The notes beneath the pieces were generated by a model. The model was not told the DNA's origin and searched no databases. It worked only from the letters and a program-made list of their open reading frames with translations. From the NCBI GenBank assembly GCA_044336205.1, contig CP172318.1, positions 1,550,001 to 1,614,000 of the forward strand: a stretch of DNA of 64,000 bases, in the 5' to 3' direction. The position numbers were made by a program, and so were the translations under genes. Each line of letters begins with the position of its first letter. Position 1 is the first letter of the stretch. Below, in pieces: positions 54,067 through 63,289 of this stretch. Origin of the DNA: Ruoffia sp044336205 (GTDB lineage: Bacteria > Bacillota > Bacilli > Lactobacillales > Aerococcaceae).

Positions 54067-54934
54067 AAAAGCTGTTATACCAGCAGCTGGTTTAGGTACA
54101 CGATTTCTACCTGCGACCAAGGCCATGGCTAAGGAAATGTTGCCTATTGTAGACAAACCAACCATTCAATTCATCGTTGAGGAAGCCATTGCTTCTGGAA
54201 TTGAAGATATTCTTATCGTTACAGGTAAAAGTAAACGAACGATTGAAGATCACTTTGATTCTAATATCGAGTTAGAGGACCACCTGCATGAACAAGACTT
54301 GAACGAATACCTTGACTTAATTCGTGATACTACCAATGTTAACCTGTTCTTTGTAAGACAATCTTATCCAAAAGGACTAGGACACGCAGTGCTACAAGCC
54401 AAGGCTTTTATTGGTGATGAGCCTTTTGTAGTAATGCTTGGAGATGATGTTATGCAAAGTGACGTTCCATTAACTAAACAACTTATTGATGTTTATAATG
54501 AAACTCACGCATCAAACATTGCCGTTATGGAAGTCTTACCAGAGGATACAAGTAAGTATGGTATCATTGCACCAGAGCGTCTATATGCTGAAGGTATCTA
54601 TAATGTTGAACGCTTTGTAGAGAAACCAAGACCTGAAGAGGCACCTAGTAACTTAGCAATTATTGGTCGATACTTACTAACTCCAGAAATTTTTGATATT
54701 CTGGAACACCAAGAACCTGGGGCTGGTAATGAGATTCAATTAACTGACGCGATTGACACATTGAACAAGTCTCAACGTGTATTCGCCAAACGCTTTGACG
54801 GAAAACGTTACGACGTTGGAAGTAAATTTGGTTTCTTAGAGATGAGTGTTGAAACTGGCTTGGAACATCCAGAAATTAAAGACGATCTTCGTCAACATAT
54901 TATAGATCTTGGCCAATCTCTACAAAATAAATAG
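54053..54934 (+). CDS. galU: UTP-glucose-1-phosphate uridylyltransferase
   Basis: Makes UDP-glucose from UTP and glucose-1-phosphate. 293 residues; nucleotide-binding motif PAAGLGTRFLPATKAMAKEM, then VEKPRPEEAPSNLAIIGRYL and the sugar-binding GKRYDVGSKFGFLE. GGAGG precedes the ATG within the previous gene. A bidirectional terminator follows. Feeds galE and the polysaccharide and glycolipid glycosyltransferases in this window. Confidence 0.97.
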   Translation: MTKVKKAVIPAAGLGTRFLPATKAMAKEMLPIVDKPTIQFIVEEAIASGIEDILIVTGKSKRTIEDHFDSNIELEDHLHEQDLNEYLDLIRDTTNVNLFFVRQSYPKGLGHAVLQAKAFIGDEPFVVMLGDDVMQSDVPLTKQLIDVYNETHASNIAVMEVLPEDTSKYGIIAPERLYAEGIYNVERFVEKPRPEEAPSNLAIIGRYLLTPEIFDILEHQEPGAGNEIQLTDAIDTLNKSQRVFAKRFDGKRYDVGSKFGFLEMSVETGLEHPEIKDDLRQHIIDLGQSLQNK

Positions 54935-54951
54935 GTAAGCTAATATATAAA

Positions 54952-54996
54952 AAGGCAGTAGAAATTGGAGAGTCATATTCCAATTCCTACTGCCTT
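54952..54996. terminator. Bidirectional terminator between galU and map
   Basis: AAGGCAGTAG.AATTGGA pairs with its complement around an 8-9-base loop, with one mismatch. TTATTTTG follows on the plus strand and TTTTTATA on the minus strand. Confidence 0.85.
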
Positions 54997-55009
54997 ATTT
55001 TGTTAGTTC

Positions 55010-55774
55010 TTATAATGCAGACTCATTTGCTTGTTGAGTCATAATTACTGGACCGTCTTTAGTAATAGCAACCGAATGTTCATATTGCGCACAGAAACCA
55101 CCGTCACGAGTTCTTGCTGTCCAACCGTTACTGTCCATTTTCATTTGCCAAGTTCCAGTTGTAATCATTGGCTCAATTGTAATAGTCATTCCTTCTTTTA
55201 ACCGAAGACCTTTACCAGCTAATCCATAGTGAGGCACTTGTGGATCTTCATGAATACTTGGTCCAATTCCATGACCAATAAAGTCACGCACAACACCGAA
55301 TCCTTGGGCTTCCGCATAAGTTTGAATGGCATGTCCAATGTCTCCAACACGGTTACCTACTTTAGCTTGTTCTATACCTAACATCAACGCATCATAAGTT
55401 ACTTGCATCAGTCTTTGATGGTCTTCTGACACTTCACCTACTGCATAGGTCCAACAACTATCTGAGATGGCACCATTAAGGTCTACACAAAAATCTACCT
55501 TAATCACATCCCCAGACTTTAAAACATAGTCTGATGGGAAACCATGACAAATCTCATCATTTAAACTTGTACATGTAGCATATTTATAACCTTCATAACC
55601 AATTTGTGCCGCAACCGCACCTGCTGCTTCAATTTTTTCTTGAACAAATTTATCAATTTGGTTAGTTGTTACACCAACTTTAATAAAATCATGTAATTCT
55701 TCGTGAATTCCTGCAAGAATTTTACCTGACTCAGTCATTTGACTGATCTCACGTTCTGACTTCAATGTAATCAT
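55010..55774 (-). CDS. map: Methionine aminopeptidase, type I
   Basis: Removes the initiator methionine from nascent proteins. 254 residues, pita-bread fold with metal ligands D, D, H, E, E in VDFCVDLNGAISDSC, GHGIGPSIHEDPQVPHYG, TIEPMITTG and AQYEHSVAIT. Catalytic His in SLNDEICHGFPSD. Stops 13 bases from the terminator. Follows the thioesterase gene by one base. Confidence 0.96.
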   Translation of the reverse strand: MITLKSEREISQMTESGKILAGIHEELHDFIKVGVTTNQIDKFVQEKIEAAGAVAAQIGYEGYKYATCTSLNDEICHGFPSDYVLKSGDVIKVDFCVDLNGAISDSCWTYAVGEVSEDHQRLMQVTYDALMLGIEQAKVGNRVGDIGHAIQTYAEAQGFGVVRDFIGHGIGPSIHEDPQVPHYGLAGKGLRLKEGMTITIEPMITTGTWQMKMDSNGWTARTRDGGFCAQYEHSVAITKDGPVIMTQQANESAL

Positions 55775-55775
55775 T

Positions 55776-56546
55776 TTATAACGACCTTTCTTCCCATTTA
55801 ATATTTAAAATACAAGCTAATTGCTTATTTGTCTGATTCCAGATAAGATGCTGACTTGTTCGTTGATTAATAATATCTATATGATTGATCATAACGACAT
55901 CATCTTCAGGAAGTAATTCTTTCTCGTACTTCACTTCAATTTTAACAGCTTTATATTTATCTACAATTTCCCCTGGTAAATTCTTAATCACCCATTTGAA
56001 ATACGATAAATTATTAACGTGTAAATTTTCATCAATATCTGCTTCTGTAATTGGTATTTGAATTGCATTTTCGTCAACTTCATCTGAGAATGGCTTAAGT
56101 TTAGCAAAACCTACCATATAAGTCGAATCGATAATATCGGCGGACACAAGTGGCTCTAGATTGATTCGGACAATTCGTCGCTTCTTCAAATCAATGGCAG
56201 CAAACTTACCAAATATCTCACAAACTAATTGGTCGTTACGCATCACACTATATCTTCGAACACAAACAAATTTGTTCACTTCAATTAATCGTGTGTCGAT
56301 GTGTATGGTATCTCCAACTGCCAACTCATCAAAAATATTAATCTCGTATTGGGTTATAACCCATGATTGGTCTTCTTTAATAAAATGTGTGTTGAGTTGT
56401 TCTTGCAAATGCTGATCATGAAGCTCGCTCACCTCTAAAGCTTTATTCAAAACTTGCATAAAGTCAATCTGCTTCGTTTCTACGTCGACAAATCCTTGGT
56501 CTATCATCCATTCTTTTTGAACACTCAATAATGTTGAATCACTCAC
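55776..56546 (-). CDS. Acyl-ACP thioesterase (FatA/FatB family)
   Basis: Hotdog-fold hydrolase of 256 residues that releases fatty acids from acyl carrier protein. Two hotdog repeats; the second contains the catalytic Asx-His motif in DENLHVNNLSYFKWV, as in bacterial and plant acyl-ACP thioesterases. GTG start with AGGGGG upstream. Likely co-transcribed with map, with no obvious functional link. Confidence 0.88.
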   Translation of the reverse strand: MSDSTLLSVQKEWMIDQGFVDVETKQIDFMQVLNKALEVSELHDQHLQEQLNTHFIKEDQSWVITQYEINIFDELAVGDTIHIDTRLIEVNKFVCVRRYSVMRNDQLVCEIFGKFAAIDLKKRRIVRINLEPLVSADIIDSTYMVGFAKLKPFSDEVDENAIQIPITEADIDENLHVNNLSYFKWVIKNLPGEIVDKYKAVKIEVKYEKELLPEDDVVMINHIDIINQRTSQHLIWNQTNKQLACILNIKWEERSL

Positions 56547-56658
56547 TGAATCATTGCCCCCTATCTTTCATCTAAATGATATTATAGCAAATATTTGAAT
56601 CAATCGCATTGTAATGCTCATGAATAGTTAATTAATACTGAATATAAAAGTTAGGACA

Positions 56659-56692
56659 CAAAAAAACCATTTCTTACTTAAAAGAAATGGTT
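56659..56692 (-). terminator. Terminator after the GlsB-like gene
   Basis: AACCATTTCTT / AAGAAATGGTT stem followed on the minus strand by seven T. Confidence 0.8.
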
Positions 56693-56722
56693 GTACTATA
56701 ATGACTTAATTAACGCGATTGT

Positions 56723-56956
56723 TTAAGGATAAATGACACAACCGCTATCCAGAATAATTGCACCGATAAGTGAAGGAACTATAAAGAATCCACCAACTTC
56801 TGGTCCAAATCCTGATAGAAATTGGTTACCTAACCATGATCCGATAAATCCTGCAATGATATTACCAATAACTCCCCCAGGAATATCGCGTCCCATAATT
56901 ATTCCTGCGAGCCATCCGATAACACCACCAACTATAAGTGACCATAACCAACCCAT
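56723..56956 (-). CDS. GlsB/YeaQ/YmgE family membrane protein
   Basis: 77 residues from the ATG at 56956 with AAGGAG upstream. Three membrane helices with glycine-rich packing; the family pattern is GGVIGWLAGIIMGRDIPGG followed by GNIIAGFIGSWLGN. Such proteins are stress-induced in Enterococcus and others; molecular function is unclear. Stands alone with its own terminator. Confidence 0.85.
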   Translation of the reverse strand: MGWLWSLIVGGVIGWLAGIIMGRDIPGGVIGNIIAGFIGSWLGNQFLSGFGPEVGGFFIVPSLIGAIILDSGCVIYP

Positions 56957-56966
56957 AGTATTCAAC

Positions 56967-57243
56967 TCCTTTTTTAAAAAATTACAAAATTTTATTTTGT
57001 AATTACATTATAACAAATTGATTCAATTTATACTAATAATATGCCTCTTAATAGCTTTATGGATTAAAAATATAGCAATAAAAAAATTTACAATCGAGTT
57101 ACAATCATGCTCGAGTTAATCTTTAGTTAACACTAATATTCTTTAATTTGCTCAACTTAATGATTTTAATATCCCGTAATTAAAAGACTTGAATCAATTT
57201 TTCATTTTATATACTATTAGTGTTATTGTAAGAAAAGTCCAAT
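56967..57243. other. Intergenic region, no gene seen
   Basis: AT-rich divergent gap between the GlsB-like and S66 peptidase genes. It holds a promoter candidate for the latter (57189-57217). I see no open frame with a ribosome site and no strong stem-loop. Confidence 0.6.
57189..57217 (+). promoter_or_regulatory. Promoter candidate of the S66 carboxypeptidase
   Basis: TTGAAT (57189-57194), 17-base spacer, TACTAT (57212-57217), about 45 bases upstream of the chosen GTG start. Confidence 0.45.
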
Positions 57244-57261
57244 ATGAAAGGTGAGATTCAC

Positions 57262-58233
57262 GTGCAAACAATCATCCCCAACAAACTTTCTTCGAATGAT
57301 GAAATTCGAGTCCTCAGTCCTAGCACGGCTCTACAACGGGTTAATTCCTCTGCGGATAATAAAGAAACTGAACTTTACTTTGAACAACTTGGCTACCGAA
57401 TTACTTATAGTGACCATATCGAAGAAATGGACAATATGCTTTCAAGTTCTATTCAATCCCGAGTTGAGGACTTACACATGGCATTCTCCGACCCCGATGT
57501 CAAAGTCATCCTCACTTCTATCGGCGGTTATAACTCGAATGAGCTACTTCCCTACTTGGATTATGACTTAATTCGAACTAATCCTAAAATTTTATGTGGT
57601 TATTCTGATATTACCGCTTTACAAAACGCGATATTCGCTAAGACTGGCTTAGTTTGCTATAGTGGGCCAGCATATTCTTCTTTCAAAATGAAAGAATTGC
57701 AGGATTATCAAACTTCACATTGGCTGTCAGCTTTGCAAAATACTTCATATACTTTAAATTCGAGTGAGTTTTGGTCATCTGATCCTTGGTTTCTTACTGG
57801 TCATCCAAGAAACTTACATATTAATGAATGGGGTGTCTATTCAGAAGGCGAAGCCCAAGGAATATCCATCGTAGGCAACCTTAATACATTCAATCTCTTG
57901 CAAGGAACAGAATACATGCCTCAAGTAGACCATCCAATACTGTTTATTGAAAGTGCCGAGGAAAATAATGCTTTTGACTTTGCAAGAAATCTTGCCTCAT
58001 TACTTCAAGTATACAAACAGCCTAAAGCTATACTGATTGGTAGATTTCCTATTGAATCGGAGACGACCCTTGAGCAATTATTGTTTATTCTTGATAAACA
58101 TCCAAAACTGAAAAAGATCCTTGTCATGTATAATGTTAACTTTGGCCACGCCCAACCGATTTTTACTTTTCCTATTGGTGGTAGAGTCAAAGTAGATACA
58201 AATCTCAAAAGCATAAAAGTTATTGAGGGGTAA
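57262..58233 (+). CDS. S66 family LD-carboxypeptidase (MccF-like)
   Basis: Serine peptidase of 323 residues, either an LD-carboxypeptidase recycling murein tetrapeptides or an MccF-type hydrolase of microcin-C-like compounds. Nucleophile Ser in LCGYSDITAL, Glu in LFIESAEENN and His in VNFGHAQPIF form the Ser-Glu-His triad. I prefer the GTG at 57262 because AAGGTGA lies before it; an ATG at 57244 lacks a ribosome site. Monocistronic, ending at a bidirectional terminator. LdcA versus MccF cannot be decided here. Confidence 0.85.
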   Translation: MQTIIPNKLSSNDEIRVLSPSTALQRVNSSADNKETELYFEQLGYRITYSDHIEEMDNMLSSSIQSRVEDLHMAFSDPDVKVILTSIGGYNSNELLPYLDYDLIRTNPKILCGYSDITALQNAIFAKTGLVCYSGPAYSSFKMKELQDYQTSHWLSALQNTSYTLNSSEFWSSDPWFLTGHPRNLHINEWGVYSEGEAQGISIVGNLNTFNLLQGTEYMPQVDHPILFIESAEENNAFDFARNLASLLQVYKQPKAILIGRFPIESETTLEQLLFILDKHPKLKKILVMYNVNFGHAQPIFTFPIGGRVKVDTNLKSIKVIEG

Positions 58234-58264
58234 TTGATAATTACTTATCGAAGAATAACAAAAG

Positions 58265-58295
58265 AAAAACCGAACTTTTTAAAAGTTCGGTTTTA
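58265..58295. terminator. Bidirectional terminator between S66 peptidase and gor
   Basis: AAAACCGAAC / GTTCGGTTTT stem with A and T runs on either side, serving both converging genes. Confidence 0.85.
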
Positions 58296-58317
58296 ATTAA
58301 GCTTTTGATTCAACCCA

Positions 58318-59664
58318 TTAACGCATGGTTACAAATTCTTCTGCTCCTGTTGGGTGAATAGCAATCACTGAGTCAAATTGTGCTTTCGTTGCTCCCATCT
58401 TCATAGCGACACCAAAGCCTTGGATCATCTCATCGACTCCTTCACCAATACCATGCAATCCAATAACCACTTCATCTGGTCCATAACATACTAATTTAAA
58501 TTTATTTAACTCACGGTGCCAAGCTGCTGAAGCGTACATTGAATAGAAGCTATTCGTATATACTTTAATATTCTCTTTACCGTATTTTTCAATGGCATCT
58601 TTCTCACTATATCCAATTGTTCCAATAGCTGGATGGCTAAAGATGACCGTTGGAATGTTAGTGTAATCAATCGCTGAAGTTTCTCCATTATTGAATAAGT
58701 ATTCAGATAATGTTCGTCCAGCACGAATCGCAACCGGTGTCAGGTCTAATCGGTCAATGACATCACCAATCGCATAAACGCCTTCAGCATGAGTTTCATG
58801 ACGGTCATTCACAACCACTTGTCCTACTTCATCTAATTGGATTGAAGTATTTTCAATACCTAAATTATCAGTATTAGCTTGACGACCTACGGCAGCAATG
58901 ACACGATCAACCGTTAATTTAACTTCACCGTCAACTAGACATTCAATTCTTCCATCTTTACGTCGATATTCGTCAAAGCTTGTATTTGCTATGTGTGTAG
59001 GCCCGTCGACTTTCATAGCATCCATTAAGATATCACTAACCATGTCATCAAATGAACGAAGAGGTTTCTCATAACGAGTCACTAATGTCGTTTCTACTCC
59101 TAGATTGCTTAACACTTGTGACAATTCGACTGCTATATATCCCGCACCAATAACTGCCACTGACTCAGGTAAATCTGTCCAATTGAAGAAATCATCTGAA
59201 CTATCAAGTAAGTCCCCACCTTTAACGTTAATCGGTGCTGGACGTCCACCTGTAGCTATTAGGATATTTTTTGCGGTATATTTCTCTCCTTCAACTTCTA
59301 AAGTCTTATCATCAACGAACTTTGCACAACCTTCAATAAGTGTAATGCCATTTTTTTCAAAGCTGTTCGTATAACCTTGTCTTGAACGACTAATATATCC
59401 GTCGCGAGCATCAAGGAATTCTGTATAATTAAATTCAACATTTCCAGCATGGAAACCATAACCAGGACCATACTTATGAATACTATCAGCGACGCGTGAA
59501 GCATACCAACTTACTTTCTTAGGTACACAGCCACGATTAACACAAGTTCCTCCTAAATCATTGGCCTCAATAACCGCTACCTTGGCACCATGTTCTGCCG
59601 CTCGGTTGGCTGAAGCAATTCCTCCACTTCCTCCACCAATTACTAAATAGTCAAATTCATTCAT
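58318..59664 (-). CDS. gor: Glutathione-disulfide reductase
   Basis: FAD/NADPH enzyme of 448 residues reducing disulfides. FAD motif LVIGGGSGGIASANRAAEHG; redox-active pair in GGTCVNRGCVPKKV; NADPH motif VIGAGYIAVELSQVL with Arg-rich follow-up VTRYEKPLRSF; C-terminal active-site His in AIHPTGAEEFVTMR. The HPTGAEE tail fits glutathione reductase better than dihydrolipoamide dehydrogenase. Its start overlaps the upstream peptidase-like gene by 8 bases. Confidence 0.92.
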   Translation of the reverse strand: MNEFDYLVIGGGSGGIASANRAAEHGAKVAVIEANDLGGTCVNRGCVPKKVSWYASRVADSIHKYGPGYGFHAGNVEFNYTEFLDARDGYISRSRQGYTNSFEKNGITLIEGCAKFVDDKTLEVEGEKYTAKNILIATGGRPAPINVKGGDLLDSSDDFFNWTDLPESVAVIGAGYIAVELSQVLSNLGVETTLVTRYEKPLRSFDDMVSDILMDAMKVDGPTHIANTSFDEYRRKDGRIECLVDGEVKLTVDRVIAAVGRQANTDNLGIENTSIQLDEVGQVVVNDRHETHAEGVYAIGDVIDRLDLTPVAIRAGRTLSEYLFNNGETSAIDYTNIPTVIFSHPAIGTIGYSEKDAIEKYGKENIKVYTNSFYSMYASAAWHRELNKFKLVCYGPDEVVIGLHGIGEGVDEMIQGFGVAMKMGATKAQFDSVIAIHPTGAEEFVTMR

Positions 59665-60232
59665 TTCTTTGTTCCTTTCTTTCTAGCCATACAGCTGCCA
59701 TTGTTTGACTCGCTGCTATGACTGAGTTTATCTTTCCATGGTTATCATAAGCCTTATAGAATAACTGGCCTTTATCATTATATCCATATGCATACACTAC
59801 TAACCAGTGGTTTCCATACCGACTACCTAATAGCTTTGTCGTACCAACTATAACAGGATTAGCTTCCTTTTTAGATAATTGTTCAACCACAATTGGATTA
59901 CTAATAAGATGCCATTTTGCTTCATAATCTTCAGTGTCTATAAAATCTCTCAATCCTTGAGTTAAGTCCCAAGGATAAGTCCCCTTATAGAAGTAACGAC
60001 CATCTATCAATGGCTTTAGTGCCCCTAATAGCTCCTCCATTGACAAGTCGACCTGATAATCTTGAATCATCTTATAATGCAATAACACTGCTACTGTGTA
60101 CGTACCGCAGTATCCAGGTTTTTCATTGTTTATATACTTTCGATAAGGTCTCATGATGTTTGGATTAATTCCAATCCATTGTTTAGGCCAATCATTGCGA
60201 GTATATTTGTCTTTTTTCTTTGTAATAGCCAT
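59657..60232 (-). CDS. Putative papain-like (C39-type) cysteine peptidase
   Basis: 191 residues, no signal peptide or membrane segment. A Cys-His-Asp arrangement is visible: Cys42 in KPGYCGTYTVAVLLHY, His142 in GNHWLVVYAYGYN and Asp163 in KAYDNHG, with the spacing and hydrophobic surroundings of papain-like C39/NlpC-type folds. GGAGG is placed close to the ATG. It overlaps gor by 8 bases, so the two are translated as a unit. Catalysis and any link to thiol metabolism are inference; no named family recognised. Confidence 0.6.
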   Translation of the reverse strand: MAITKKKDKYTRNDWPKQWIGINPNIMRPYRKYINNEKPGYCGTYTVAVLLHYKMIQDYQVDLSMEELLGALKPLIDGRYFYKGTYPWDLTQGLRDFIDTEDYEAKWHLISNPIVVEQLSKKEANPVIVGTTKLLGSRYGNHWLVVYAYGYNDKGQLFYKAYDNHGKINSVIAASQTMAAVWLERKEQRNE

Positions 60233-60311
60233 AACCTCCTTCTCAGTCTACTATAACTTAGGTAAAGTCCCTAATAAGTTGCTTGTACTCATTATACATC
60301 TTTACTGAATA

Positions 60312-60316
60312 ATCCA
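60312..60316. repeat. Target-site duplication, left copy
   Basis: ATCCA directly precedes the left IS end and recurs at 61980-61984 after the right end. Joining the flanks gives the uninterrupted sequence before insertion. Confidence 0.85.
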
Positions 60317-61979
60317 CCTGAATAATTCATAGTTTTTCTAAAAATGTTAGTTAATGCTGATGTTATAGTATTTATATTCTTTTGCTTCATCACCCATTAG
60401 GTGATGAAAAAAGAACCCCTTTCTGATATCGTTAATTCACAACAAACAACCAATAGAAAGGAGTTCTCTCAATGGTTACTTTACAAAAGAATGCCGTAAA
60501 ATTCAACAATAATTTAATCGTTTCTCATGATGGTGGTCGTTTATCAAGTGATTCTGGTTTAGTCCTAATTGATGAATTAATGGATGCTTTCCAATTTACT
60601 CTGCTCTCTGAAGACATTGTTACATTTAATGATAGTCGTAAATATTGGAAGCACACGAATCATAAGATTTTAAAACAGTTAATACTGCAAATTATAGGTG
60701 GTTATAATACGGATTCTGCTGCAAATTTTTTACAACACGATCCTGTATTACAGACGTTCTCAACCGATGAGCCGTTGGCTTCTCAATCATCAATCTCTCG
60801 ACTTTATGATCGTGTAGTAGGCGAAACAATTGACACACTTCAAGTATTCAATCAAGCGTTAATTGACAAAGCTCGTCTACTTCGAAACGATACAAACCTG
60901 ATTATCGATTTAGATTCTACCCATTCCGATACATTCGGTAATCAAGAACAAACAGCTTACAACGCCCACTATGGAACAAATGGCTATCACCCTTTAGTGG
61001 CATTTGATGGGTTAACCGGTGATTTTTTAAAAGCTAAACTTCGTTCAGGTAACCAATATACTTCTAAAGGGGTCAAAGAATTTCTTAAACCGTTATTGGA
61101 GCATTATAACCAAGCGATTCCAACCACCGATATTCTCGTTCGTGGAGATAGTGGATTCGCGACACCGGATATTTACGATTTATGTGAATTATACGAAAAT
61201 CATTATGTCATTCGGCTAAAGGCCAATAGAAATTTGTATCGCTTAGCTGAAGAATTTGTGTTCTATGATAATGATCATCCATGGGATGAAAAAGAGGTCT
61301 ATTATCACTCGGTTTTATACCAAGCAGCCTCTTGGACGAAGTCTCGACGTGTCTGTATCCGTTCGACTCGAGAAGTAAGTGAACTACTTTTTAAGCATTC
61401 TTTTATTGTCACGAATTTCTCAGAAAACATCTCGGCTAAAAGAGTGTTTGAAACATATAATAAACGCGGCACCATGGAAAATTATATTAAAGAAGCCAAA
61501 AACAGCTTCTTTTTCGATAAAACAGATAGTCCAGAATTCCTTGAAAACGAGGCACGGATGATGATTAGTCTGTTGTCATACAATTTAGTTAATTTCTTAC
61601 GTACCATATGTTTTGAACCAAAATTAAAAGGACTTCAAGTGAATACGATACGTCTCCGTTTGTTTAAAGTGGCTGGAAAGCTCGTCACTACGGCAAGACA
61701 AATCTATTTAAAACTATCAAGTTCCCATGTTTATCAGCGAGAGTTTTATGCCGTATTCAGGCAAATCCAAAGGATTCGGCAGTACATTTAAAGAACCTGA
61801 TTTTTTAAAACAGTTTAAATGGCCCAGGGAGAAGTGCGCCCAAAATTCGTTGGATGAGACCAAAAAGTTTTTCTTTAGCTTTGAAAATCAATTAAAACAT
61901 TTTAATTTCGATAAAACGAATCGAAATTGGAATATAACAACCAAAACAACTCGAAATTTAAAAGTATGAATTATTCAGG
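60317..61979 (+). mobile_element. IS1380-family insertion sequence, complete
   Basis: A 1663-bp element with terminal inverted repeats: CCTGAATAATTCATA at 60317-60331 and its exact complement at 61965-61979, followed by similar T-rich bases. It carries one transposase gene on the plus strand and is flanked by ATCCA duplications. Size and organisation fit the IS1380 family. A CATCACC-CATTA-GGTGATG hairpin before the transposase may block outside transcription. Confidence 0.92.
60472..61791 (+). CDS. IS1380-family transposase
   Basis: DDE transposase of 439 residues. The N-terminus has SHDGGRLSSDSGLVLIDELM; catalytic Asp in LIIDLDSTHSDTFG near 145 and LVRGDSGFATPDIYDL near 225; the C-terminal Glu lies in NKRGTMENYIKEAKNSFF near 345. 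All blocks follow the IS1380 pattern and the frame is intact. AAAGGAG precedes the ATG. Appears functional. Confidence 0.93.
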   Translation: MVTLQKNAVKFNNNLIVSHDGGRLSSDSGLVLIDELMDAFQFTLLSEDIVTFNDSRKYWKHTNHKILKQLILQIIGGYNTDSAANFLQHDPVLQTFSTDEPLASQSSISRLYDRVVGETIDTLQVFNQALIDKARLLRNDTNLIIDLDSTHSDTFGNQEQTAYNAHYGTNGYHPLVAFDGLTGDFLKAKLRSGNQYTSKGVKEFLKPLLEHYNQAIPTTDILVRGDSGFATPDIYDLCELYENHYVIRLKANRNLYRLAEEFVFYDNDHPWDEKEVYYHSVLYQAASWTKSRRVCIRSTREVSELLFKHSFIVTNFSENISAKRVFETYNKRGTMENYIKEAKNSFFFDKTDSPEFLENEARMMISLLSYNLVNFLRTICFEPKLKGLQVNTIRLRLFKVAGKLVTTARQIYLKLSSSHVYQREFYAVFRQIQRIRQYI

Positions 61980-61984
61980 ATCCA
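61980..61984. repeat. Target-site duplication, right copy
   Basis: ATCCA immediately after the right IS end, matching the left copy. Confidence 0.85.
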
Positions 61985-62008
61985 TTATCTTATGACTTTA
62001 CTATGATA

Positions 62009-62053
62009 CAAAAAACGATTGATATTTCCTAGGCATTAGGCAATCAATCGTTT
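62009..62053 (-). terminator. Terminator after the GT4 glycosyltransferase
   Basis: AAACGATTGAT and its complement ATCAATCGTTT (62013-62023, 62043-62053) with a 19-base loop, followed on the minus strand by a T run. Confidence 0.75.
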
Positions 62054-62062
62054 CTATGTTTA

Positions 62063-63211
62063 TTAGTAAGCACTTTCGTTGTAAGTTCCATATCGTTTAG
62101 AGTGTATCTCAATCGTCTCACTGTAGAAGTCTAATAGGCTCATAGTCGCATTATTCCAAGTATAATTCATCGCTTCTGAGCGTGCTTGCAATGCGATGCT
62201 TTGCATCATAAGTGGGTTATCAATAACCTTAAGCGCCTCAAGTAAACTTTCGGTATTGTTAGCTTCGTAAATAACCCCTGTCTTTAAGTGTTCAATTTGT
62301 TCAAGCGTCGGTGCACTATTAGCGGCAATAACTAGCAGTCCAGAAACCATCGCTTCAGAGATAACTAAGCCAAAGGTCTCAGATGTAGATGGAAAAACAA
62401 AGGCATCCGCGGTCGCAAAAGCTTTTGATAATTCTTCTCCGTGCTTGAAACCTCGAAAAGTTGTTTTAGTCCCTTGGAATACCTCTTCAAGTCGTTCCCG
62501 GTCTGGACCATCACCAACAATTGTTAAACAGATATCATCCCGTTCATCTAATATAGCTCGTAACTGATCAATGTCTTTCTCTACCGCTAATCTTCCTATA
62601 TATACTAAGAGCTTATTGTTATCATCATGAAATGTTAATTCATCATATAGCTCTTGATCGAAATACTTAGGGTGTCTTCCTTCAATATCAATACCACGAG
62701 GCAAAACATAGTCAGTTGGAATTTGAATAGCATTCAACTCATCCATTAAACTTTTAGATACAGTAATATTAAGATCTGACTTTGTATGCCAATAACGAAT
62801 ATAATCCCATAATAATGGTTTAAGTAGGCTAATGTTATAATGATCTAAGTAATTAGGTAAGTGAGTGTGATATGAGGTTATTAGTGGAATCCTCATCTTA
62901 TTAGCATAATGAACCGCTGACGTTCCAAGTGAAACGGGATTCACTGCATGAATGACGTCTGGTTTAAATTGACTAAAAATCGTCCTTACTTTCCTTGATG
63001 GTAACCCCCAAGGTCTAGAGCCATATAAAGGAAACGATATTGTCTCTAAGCCATATACGGGGATACCTTTATAATCCGAGATACCTAAATCCGGAGAAAT
63101 GACAATAACCTCATGTCCCATTTCTTTCAAACAAACGACAAAATTTGCCAGACGTGTGCATATACCATCTGTTGCAGGTACAAACGTTTCAGTTACTATA
63201 GCGATTCGCAT
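62063..63211 (-). CDS. Family 4 glycosyltransferase, glycolipid-synthase type
   Basis: GT-B enzyme of 382 residues. MRIAIVTETFVPATDGICTR at the start, TSYHTHLPNYLDHY in the acceptor half, then VYIGRLAVEKDIDQL and the E-x7-E motif FPSTSETFGLVISEAMVSG. This set matches plant SQD2-like and bacterial diacylglycerol or mannosyl-type enzymes, so a membrane glycolipid is a likely product. GGAGGATG precedes the ATG. Not part of the polysaccharide operon. Confidence 0.88.
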   Translation of the reverse strand: MRIAIVTETFVPATDGICTRLANFVVCLKEMGHEVIVISPDLGISDYKGIPVYGLETISFPLYGSRPWGLPSRKVRTIFSQFKPDVIHAVNPVSLGTSAVHYANKMRIPLITSYHTHLPNYLDHYNISLLKPLLWDYIRYWHTKSDLNITVSKSLMDELNAIQIPTDYVLPRGIDIEGRHPKYFDQELYDELTFHDDNNKLLVYIGRLAVEKDIDQLRAILDERDDICLTIVGDGPDRERLEEVFQGTKTTFRGFKHGEELSKAFATADAFVFPSTSETFGLVISEAMVSGLLVIAANSAPTLEQIEHLKTGVIYEANNTESLLEALKVIDNPLMMQSIALQARSEAMNYTWNNATMSLLDFYSETIEIHSKRYGTYNESAY

Positions 63212-63289
63212 AACATCCTCCTACTAATAAGCTCAGTTCATATCACACTTATTATATCGTTTTGTTGTAAATATAGAGAAAATAATATG

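Noticed and set aside
60385..60420. CATCACC-CATTA-GGTGATG hairpin as an independent terminator
   Set aside because: No T-run follows on either strand; it lies inside the IS element before the transposase and is better read as part of the IS.
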